This document shows, one piece after another, positions 1-5,082 of a DNA stretch of 6,081 nucleotides (position 1 is the first letter of the stretch; each line of letters starts with the position of its first letter). A program made the translations under genes and the position numbers. The notes below the pieces were generated by a model. The model did not search any database. It was given only the letters and a program-made list of their open reading frames with translations, and was not told the DNA's origin. Origin of the DNA: Candidatus Magasanikiibacteriota bacterium (lineage in GTDB: Bacteria; Patescibacteriota; Patescibacteriia; Magasanikbacterales; GWA2-37-8); the NCBI GenBank assembly GCA_026396535.1, contig JAPLWP010000162.1:1-6081 (forward strand), in the 5' to 3' direction.

Positions 1-323
1 ACTATATCAAAACTACTATCCTCAAAAGGCAGACTTTCCGCATCACCTACGATAGTTTCTATTTTTTCATCCTTATTTTTCAAAACTTTTAACATTTCAT
101 CTGAGACATCCAGAGCTGTTACTGCTGCTCCGGCTTTAGACAATAAAATAGATAAACGACCTGTGCCTGCCCCCACATCCAGAACTTTTTTATCTTTCAA
201 ATCACCCAAAATCGGTAAAAATTTATTTTGTTCAAAACTATTTAAATACTTTTCTTTTTTGTCGTAATTAGACGCCGCCAGATCATAACCTGGCGCTGAT
301 TTTAGAATTTTTATTTTTGACAT
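1..323 (-). CDS. class I SAM-dependent methyltransferase, N-terminal part (runs off the window)
   Basis: The first 107 codons are visible; the 3' end is beyond base 1. The ATG at 323-321 is the earliest possible start, since an in-frame TAA lies at 329-327. The protein opens with a lysine-rich stretch and then GYDLAASNYDKKEKYLNSFE, a typical substrate-side lead-in of UbiE-like methyltransferases. Motif I, the SAM-binding glycine loop VLDVGAGTG, is at residues 47-55. The acidic residue ending beta 2 is D72 (TALDVS), and motif II-like GDAESLPF is at 93-100, followed by the expected FDIV start of beta 4. These identify a Rossmann-fold SAM methyltransferase of the Methyltransf_11/25 type. The substrate cannot be told: small molecule, lipid or quinone are all possible. 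The first 41 bases overlap the end of comEC in another frame, so the two are probably cotranscribed. No Shine-Dalgarno sequence is seen before the start. Confidence 0.9.
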   Translation of the reverse strand, partial: MSKIKILKSAPGYDLAASNYDKKEKYLNSFEQNKFLPILGDLKDKKVLDVGAGTGRLSILLSKAGAAVTALDVSDEMLKVLKNKDEKIETIVGDAESLPFEDSSFDI

Positions 324-1800
324 ATATTACTAATAAAACATAAATTGCGGCCATCGCCCATATCGGCAACGAAAACTCGACGCTGGCCCAAGGCCACGAG
401 GCCAAATAATGCGCGGTTATTATAACATACTTTAAACCAAAATAAGTAGGAAAGGCTACCAGTATACCCAATGGATAAAAAATATAGCTTAGCAATATAG
501 CTAAAAAACAAAACAGCATCAGAAAAGGAACTGTCCACAGAATCAAAATATTGGCGACAGGAGCCACGAGCGAGAGACGGCCAAATTGAAATAATATCAG
601 AGGCAAAGTAGCAATAATTGCCGACAAAGTTGTGCAAAAAGATTCCAGCAGGGTTTGAACAAAATTATTTTCGTTTTCTATTCCAAAATTATTTAAAATC
701 GGTGAAATGTATATAAGTCCCAAAGTAGATAAAAATGATAGTTGAAAACCAGCGTCCCAAATTAAAACAAACGGATTCATAAGCAACATCACAGCGGCTG
801 TAAAAACCAAAACATTTCCTACCTGCGATTGTCTGCCCAGCTGAGTGGAAAGCAAAACAATAATACCCATAATCCCCGCTCTCACCACCGATGCAGATGC
901 ACCAGTAAAAAATACGAATAAAATTATTCCACCTATTACTACAAAAAATGCTTTACGGCGATCCAAACTTAGCCTGATTAAAATATTCATCAGTACGGCC
1001 GCAATAATACTAATATTATATCCAGATACGGCCACGATATGAGTAAGGCCAACTCGACTAAAATCCTGCGAAACTTCCTGAGTAAATCCCGACCGAGCGC
1101 CATAGAGCAGTCCAGCCGCTAAAGCACTTTGCGGCTCAGACCATAGTTCATTTACTCGATTTTGCAAATAGTGTTTGAAATCAAAAAATTTTATATATAC
1201 TTTTTGTAAAAATGAATTCTCAGTATTTAATTTTTCTATACCCACTCGCGTGCCACACAGCGACCAAACCCCATTACGCGCCAAATATTTATCATAATTT
1301 AAAAAATTATCTTTGCCTTGCGGTGCTTTGAGATCACATGAGACTTTCACCACATCACCAAATTTAAAATCAGTATAAAGCGGCAAATTTATCAAAATAC
1401 CACCGGAAACTTTCTTTCCTCCTAGTTCCGCGACATTTACTATCATTTGATTACCAGACACTGTTTCACTCACCTCCTGAGATACTACACCTGTAAATAT
1501 TGCATACTGGCCATTATAATAGCTGAGCTGACTCCTCGTTTTATCCGGTACAGCCAAATAAAATCTCAGACCTCCTAAAATAAAAAATAACAGACAAAAA
1601 AGACCAAAACGATACTTTAAATTCGACCAAAGAAAAAATAATAGAATAATAACCAACAAAAAACTACAATAAATAAAAAACTGTAAATTTTTATCTATAG
1701 TTTGGGTAGAAAAAATTCCCACTCCTAAAATAAAACAAAAACAGAACGCTAAAAATGTTCTGCTTCTTGAATTATAAATTTTTTTATCCCCTCCCTGCAT
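283..1800 (-). CDS. comEC: ComEC/Rec2-family DNA uptake channel, short form
   Basis: A 505-residue polytopic membrane protein that, by family knowledge, carries incoming single-stranded DNA across the cytoplasmic membrane in natural transformation. Hydrophobic helices lie at about 15-32, 40-58 and 64-82. A soluble OB-like N-terminal domain follows (about 90-190), with Cys155 and Cys182 placed like the disulfide pair of Bacillus ComEC and the segment NFLNYDKYLARNGV. The competence domain (about 220-500) has the family signature GLTHIVAVSGYNISII (251-266), then GASASVVRAGIM (300-311) and the GFQLSFLSTLGLI block (351-363). The protein ends after its last membrane helices, so the C-terminal metallo-beta-lactamase domain of long ComECs is absent. 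It starts 5 bases after the response-regulator stop. No ribosome site precedes the ATG at 1800; a purine-rich GGGAGGGG lies just inside the ORF (1793-1786) and could mean a later non-ATG start. Ends with TGA. Confidence 0.93.
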   Translation of the reverse strand: MQGGDKKIYNSRSRTFLAFCFCFILGVGIFSTQTIDKNLQFFIYCSFLLVIILLFFLWSNLKYRFGLFCLLFFILGGLRFYLAVPDKTRSQLSYYNGQYAIFTGVVSQEVSETVSGNQMIVNVAELGGKKVSGGILINLPLYTDFKFGDVVKVSCDLKAPQGKDNFLNYDKYLARNGVWSLCGTRVGIEKLNTENSFLQKVYIKFFDFKHYLQNRVNELWSEPQSALAAGLLYGARSGFTQEVSQDFSRVGLTHIVAVSGYNISIIAAVLMNILIRLSLDRRKAFFVVIGGIILFVFFTGASASVVRAGIMGIIVLLSTQLGRQSQVGNVLVFTAAVMLLMNPFVLIWDAGFQLSFLSTLGLIYISPILNNFGIENENNFVQTLLESFCTTLSAIIATLPLILFQFGRLSLVAPVANILILWTVPFLMLFCFLAILLSYIFYPLGILVAFPTYFGLKYVIITAHYLASWPWASVEFSLPIWAMAAIYVLLVIYVKNKNSKISARL

Positions 1801-1822
1801 ACAAATCAGCTGGCTAATTTGT
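1801..1822 (-). promoter_or_regulatory. near-perfect 22-base inverted repeat abutting the comEC start
   Basis: Read on the coding strand, this stretch begins ACAAATTAG and ends CTGATTTGT around a CCAG loop. Eight Watson-Crick pairs and one T-G pair can form. It covers the last codons and TGA of the response regulator and ends on the base before the comEC ATG. No T-run follows, so it does not look like an intrinsic terminator. It could be an RNA hairpin that tunes comEC translation, a DNA operator, or chance in AT-rich DNA. The structure is visible; the function is not shown. Confidence 0.4.
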
Positions 1823-2183
1823 TTCTTATTTTTTCTACTATTGAGGACAAATTATGATTGGTTTTTATCAGATAATCATAGTTGCCGTGTTTGATAGATT
1901 CGAGCATTTTATTATCATCATTGATATTACTAAGCACTATTACCGGCACGTGCTTTCCCCATTTATCTTTATGCAATGCATTGAGCACTTCTAGCCCGTT
2001 CATTTTGGGCATAAAAATATCTAATAGGATCAAATGCGGATGCTCACTTAATGCCATTTCCAAACCATCTTGTCCATTACCAGCCTGAATAACTTCAAAT
2101 TTTTCACGGGTTAATTTATCCGCCAAAATTTTACGGACCGCCAATTCATTTTCAATAATTAATATTTTTTTAGGAACTATCAT
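1806..2183 (-). CDS. stand-alone receiver-domain response regulator (CheY-like)
   Basis: A 125-residue protein that is a receiver domain from end to end. It runs from beta 1 (KKILIIENE) through the phospho-acceptor loop LILLDIFMPKMNG, with D55 as the acceptor, then S85 at the end of beta 4 (VIVLSN), and finally Y104 and K107 (DYLIKT). The usual acidic pair after beta 1 reads E11-N12, so the second acid, which normally helps bind magnesium, is replaced by Asn; E13 follows. There is no DNA-binding or enzymatic output domain, so it must act by protein contact or pass phosphate on, as CheY or Spo0F do. Its ATG overlaps the kinase stop in an ATGA, a sign of translational coupling, so the kinase next door is the likely partner. 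Regulation of the pilus machinery or of ComEC would be an inference from position only. Confidence 0.93.
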   Translation of the reverse strand: MIVPKKILIIENELAVRKILADKLTREKFEVIQAGNGQDGLEMALSEHPHLILLDIFMPKMNGLEVLNALHKDKWGKHVPVIVLSNINDDNKMLESIKHGNYDYLIKTNHNLSSIVEKIRNKLAS

Positions 2184-3412
2184 ATGCTGATAGTTTTCTT
2201 TTTAATTACAGGTTTGATCGGGAAAGAAACAAAAAAGGTAGTACCTTTATCTACTTCTGACTCAAACCAAATTTTACCCTGCAATTTTTCTACGATAGAT
2301 TTCACCATATATAGCCCCAAACCAGTACCGGTAATTTCTTTAGCCATTACATTTTCAGCGCGATATAATTTGGTAAAAATTTTCTCTTTGGCAGCTTGCG
2401 GTATGCCATAACCATTATCAGCCACACTTAAAGTATATTCTTTTTTACCACTAGGCATTACTTTAATATCTATTTTGCCACCAGCAGGAGTATACTTAAT
2501 AGCATTAGTTATTAAATTTTGTAACAACATTTTTACCATCTTTATATCGGTTTCTACTCCTTTTATTTCTGAGCTTACTTCACAATTTGTGTGCATTTTT
2601 TTATCTTCAATCGAAGGTTGGTTGGCTTTAATTTCTTCCTCTATTAAATTCTGCAAATCTACCGGCACCAACTGTACCGCCAATGTTCCCAAATCCAACC
2701 GCGAAACATTGAGCAGATCATTCACCATCTCTACCATACGCTGATTACCATCATAAACTTCTTTAAGATAATTTCTTTGTTCATCGTTTATTGGACCAGC
2801 GTCACCAGACATAAGCATCTCCACATACCAATTGATAGTAGATAAGGGTGTGCGTAGCTGATGCGAAGCCAAAAACACAAACTCGCTTTTAATACGGTCA
2901 ATTTCTTTTTCCTGAGTAATGTCACGAAATACTTCTATTGCGCCAATAATTTCATCTTTGAGAAATATTGGCATAGCGCTGATATATACCGCCAGATCCA
3001 TCTGACCTTTTTTTACAAAATGATAATTGGTGCTGATAATTTTTTTACGTTTTACCAAACATTGATGTAAAGGATGTTTTTCTATCGACACATGCTTGCC
3101 GGTTTCATCCGACAATAAAGAAATATCGCCCAATCTTTTACCAACCATACTATCGTCCCAAGCAATCATTTCCTGAGCGGCTTTATTTACAAAAATAATA
3201 GCACCATTTTTATCAGTAGCCACTACGCCATCGCCGATACTGCCAAGCATCGCTTCTTCACGTGCTTTATCTATTTTTGCTATAATTTCTTTTTTCTTTA
3301 ATTCTTTCAATAGCATCCGGGAGCGTCGGCCAAAATAAAAATATAAAATTAAAACAAAGACAATAAATAACCATTCTACCAACATCATTGAATTTACAAC
3401 TGTAAAAAACAT
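2180..3412 (-). CDS. membrane-anchored PAS sensor histidine kinase
   Basis: A 410-residue sensor kinase. One N-terminal membrane helix (about 10-28) is followed by basic residues (GRRSR) and a short coiled stretch (about 34-55). A PAS domain comes next (about 52-168: GDGVVATDKNGAIIFVNKAA ... GAIEVFRDITQEKE). The HisKA dimerisation helix has the H-box SEFVFLASHQLRTPLS, with H184 as the phosphorylated residue. The HATPase domain shows the N-box NLITNAIKYTP (299-309), the G1 box DNGYGIP (332-338), the F-box IFTKLYRAEN and the G2 box GTGLGLYMVKSI (362-373). All catalytic boxes are intact. With no sizeable extracellular loop, sensing is probably intracellular through PAS or through the membrane; the ligand is unknown. 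The start lies 6 bases after the upstream pilin-type ORF stop, with no Shine-Dalgarno. Met9 or Met10 are possible later starts but would trim the membrane helix lead-in. It ends in the ATGA shared with the receiver gene. Confidence 0.94.
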   Translation of the reverse strand: MFFTVVNSMMLVEWLFIVFVLILYFYFGRRSRMLLKELKKKEIIAKIDKAREEAMLGSIGDGVVATDKNGAIIFVNKAAQEMIAWDDSMVGKRLGDISLLSDETGKHVSIEKHPLHQCLVKRKKIISTNYHFVKKGQMDLAVYISAMPIFLKDEIIGAIEVFRDITQEKEIDRIKSEFVFLASHQLRTPLSTINWYVEMLMSGDAGPINDEQRNYLKEVYDGNQRMVEMVNDLLNVSRLDLGTLAVQLVPVDLQNLIEEEIKANQPSIEDKKMHTNCEVSSEIKGVETDIKMVKMLLQNLITNAIKYTPAGGKIDIKVMPSGKKEYTLSVADNGYGIPQAAKEKIFTKLYRAENVMAKEITGTGLGLYMVKSIVEKLQGKIWFESEVDKGTTFFVSFPIKPVIKKKTISI

Positions 3413-3418
3413 AATTTT

Positions 3419-3892
3419 TTATCTAGTCACACTAATCACTTCCCCATTCTCCGCGCTACAGGCCTGAACATTTATTCTACCACCGGTTGTCTTTTGAATA
3501 GCGTAATAGGTTTGGTTATTGCTGCCGGTCTTTGGATCAAATGGAAGTGAGGTAATGTAGGTTGGTGCAAGAGCTGACGAAAGATCTAAACACGCACTGG
3601 CCGTGGATGAGGCGTTTCCGCCTCCCCCGCCTCCAGCGGTGCTCCCGCTAATTATAGCACTTTTTAGTTCAGGAGTTAAGGCGGCATCGGTTGTATCTAG
3701 GAAAGATTTATATTGGAAATATCTATTATTACTAACATTGGTGAGAGAAAGGGATGGGGTAGAGTTTGTGGTATTACTACTTTCAGAATAATATGTATTG
3801 GCAGTGCCATCTGGTCCGGCAAAGGTGCCATCGGAGCAGTTGGCTGCAGCACAGCTGCGGACTTGGTATTTTAGGGAGAGGGCGCCGCGTTT
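3419..3892 (-). repeat. duplicated C-terminal pilin module (paralogous to 5083-5559)
   Basis: From the KRG(A/V)LSLKYQ motif to the stop, this segment and 5083-5559 encode the same module, with roughly two-thirds identical residues by hand alignment. Blocks such as DGTFAGPDGTANTYYSE, PTYITS, PFDPK and GGRINVQ are unchanged. A 20-base stretch is identical in both near 3786 and 5453. The Gly-rich linker between the two sub-domains is the least conserved part: GGGGGG here, QTVVQGGAGAP in the other copy. The LamG parts upstream of the module are much more different, so the two genes share ends but not display domains. Confidence 0.8.
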
Positions 3893-4042
3893 GTAGTGGT
3901 CGGAGATTTCTGTGACAGTTAAGGCTCGGTTATAATGAGCAAACTCATCCAAAGTACCACTAAAAAAATAATTTGTTCCAGCTCCTCGATCACCAAAATA
4001 AATTGGCTGATTACCAAAATTATTAGAATTGTCCGCATTCAT
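3419..4042 (-). CDS. C-terminal half of the LamG pilin-like protein, separated by an in-frame stop
   Basis: This 207-codon ORF continues, in the same frame, the one ending at 4052; only TAA and three codons (TTG) lie between them. Residues 1-50 complete a LamG fold (PIYFGDRG, then FSGTLDEFAHYNRALTVTEI). Residues about 52-132 form a beta-rich segment with Cys64/Cys69 and DGTFAGPDGTANTYYSE. A linker with six glycines follows (137-142), and then a pilin-type C-terminus (about 145-207) with ACLDLSSALAP, SLPFDPKTG and QACSAENGEVISVTR, where Cys151 and Cys195 could form a disulfide. As a separate protein from the ATG at 4042 it would have no signal or membrane helix and half a LamG fold, so it is unlikely to work alone. 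It makes sense as the end of a 551-residue protein if the stop is absent, read through or an error. Its C-terminal 157 codons are a paralogue of the gene at 5083-6081. Confidence 0.8.
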   Translation of the reverse strand: MNADNSNNFGNQPIYFGDRGAGTNYFFSGTLDEFAHYNRALTVTEISDHYKRGALSLKYQVRSCAAANCSDGTFAGPDGTANTYYSESSNTTNSTPSLSLTNVSNNRYFQYKSFLDTTDAALTPELKSAIISGSTAGGGGGGNASSTASACLDLSSALAPTYITSLPFDPKTGSNNQTYYAIQKTTGGRINVQACSAENGEVISVTR

Positions 4043-4063
4043 ACCGGTAGTTTAACCGGTAGT
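4040..4063 (-). repeat. two 12-base tandem units flanking an in-frame TAA, with hairpin potential
   Basis: On the coding strand the two units are ACTACCGGTTAA (4063-4052) and ACTACCGGTATG (4051-4040). They share a 9-base direct repeat. The TAA in the first unit ends the 4052-5074 ORF, and the ATG in the second starts the 3419-4042 ORF in the same frame. ACCGGT is its own reverse complement, so TACCGGT (4061-4055) can pair with ACCGGTA (4048-4042), leaving TAAACT with the stop codon as a six-base loop. Losing one 12-base unit would restore an open frame across the whole gene. Confidence 0.75.
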
Positions 4064-5074
4064 TTTTACTCCGTTTAAATATATAGAAACTTCGTTAGTA
4101 GGTAAACTTTTATCAAAAACCACTGTTACATGATACCAATTATTTACTGTTAAAATATTATCTGCCGTCCAAAAAGAATAATTAGAATTACCATGCAAGG
4201 CCGCCAGAATCTTGCTGTTAGCTATAGCTACTACATAGCTATCAGCTCGGGCATTAAAATCAGTAGAAGCTTCTAAAATCTGTCCACTCACTGGCGGAGT
4301 AACCGAAGAAGGTTTCATCCAAAATTCAATCGTAATTTTATTTGTATTAGACACATCCACTGATCCAGATTTGGCGTAATCATTTACCCCATCAAATTTT
4401 ACACCAGCACCAAAAATTCCACTTGATTGATAAGTCAAACCGTTAAAAGTAGTGGCACTGTTATTACTACCAGATAGATCTTGCCAAGCTCCACTGGATT
4501 CGTCTAAATGATATAATAGAACACTCCCTGTCATATTAGCATTCCCAACAGGATACCCAGTTTCAGTAGCGCCAGAATTAGGCAGAGGTTTTCCGGTGGG
4601 ACGATTTGGCGTCCATGCCAAAGTAGACCAAGTAGCACTAGCAGCGGCGTCTTTGATATCTGAAGTATAGGTGCCGCTAGTTTGATTAGGTGATAAATTT
4701 AAAAGAGAACTATTGGTATTATAAACAGTGTTGGTATAGGTACCAGCGAAAGCGGATTGACTGTTGTCAGTGATAGCGATTGACCCACCGCCTCCACCAT
4801 TGCCACCAACACCACAAGTTACATTACAGCCTGATCCGCCAGTTCCAAGCATTCTTAAAGTGCCATCGATTGTATTTGGAAACAATCCATCATTATCCAA
4901 AGAATATTGATAAACAGCATTGAGAACAGCACTAACATCACTTTTTCTAGCGGCGTTTCTTACTTGTGCCAATTGTTTACCTGGATTAATAGCAACAATA
5001 ACTATGCCAGCCAGGATAGCAATGGCAGCTACTACTAATAAAATTTCAAGTAGAGTAAAAGCTTTCTTATTCAC
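4052..5074 (-). CDS. type IV prepilin-like protein with internal LamG domain, N-terminal part (in-frame stop)
   Basis: Starts with GTG at 5074, 8 bases after the previous stop; an in-frame TAA just upstream (5089-5087) leaves no better start. The leader MNKKA is followed by the class III cleavage region FTLLE, with the +5 Glu (E10), and a hydrophobic helix (about 6-29), then AINPGKQLAQVRNAARKSDV, as in pilins and pseudopilins. The residue before the cut is Ala, not the usual Gly. Pilin sequence continues to GTLRMLG and Cys83/Cys87. A Gly-rich linker (88-97) then leads to a beta-rich segment (about 108-175: GTYTSDIKDAAASATWSTLAW, then PNRPTGKPLP). A LamG/concanavalin A-like domain begins at about 183 (GSVLLYHLDESSGAWQDLSG; GAGVKFDGVNDY; ITIEFWMKP; WYHVTVVFD; SIYLNGVKTTG). 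It stops at TAA in mid-LamG and resumes in frame in the ORF at 4042-3419. It is probably a surface pilin displaying a lectin-like domain; any glycan target is unknown. Confidence 0.85.
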   Translation of the reverse strand: MNKKAFTLLEILLVVAAIAILAGIVIVAINPGKQLAQVRNAARKSDVSAVLNAVYQYSLDNDGLFPNTIDGTLRMLGTGGSGCNVTCGVGGNGGGGGSIAITDNSQSAFAGTYTNTVYNTNSSLLNLSPNQTSGTYTSDIKDAAASATWSTLAWTPNRPTGKPLPNSGATETGYPVGNANMTGSVLLYHLDESSGAWQDLSGSNNSATTFNGLTYQSSGIFGAGVKFDGVNDYAKSGSVDVSNTNKITIEFWMKPSSVTPPVSGQILEASTDFNARADSYVVAIANSKILAALHGNSNYSFWTADNILTVNNWYHVTVVFDKSLPTNEVSIYLNGVKTTG

Positions 5075-5082
5075 ACAAAAAA

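Noticed and set aside
845..1042. Plus-strand ORF of 65 codons inside comEC
   Set aside because: It is antisense to a strongly supported membrane protein and its low-complexity Ile/Thr-rich translation mirrors hydrophobic codons on the other strand; no family resemblance.
1801..1822. Intrinsic terminator between the response regulator and comEC
   Set aside because: The inverted repeat is not GC-rich and is followed directly by the comEC ATG and a G-rich run, with no T tract.
4052..4054. TAA as a recoded sense codon
   Set aside because: TAA also ends the 5083 and 3419 ORFs at the expected C-terminus (ISVTK and ISVTR), and known recoding in CPR lineages concerns TGA, which is used as a stop here three times.
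4040..4063. Frameshift between the two halves of the LamG pilin gene
   Set aside because: Counting codons shows both ORFs are in the same frame with only TAA and three codons between them, so this is a nonsense interruption, not a shift.
4781..4813. Glycine-codon run as a simple-sequence contingency repeat
   Set aside because: The codons vary and the run is short; a flexible linker explains it, and no frame change is seen.
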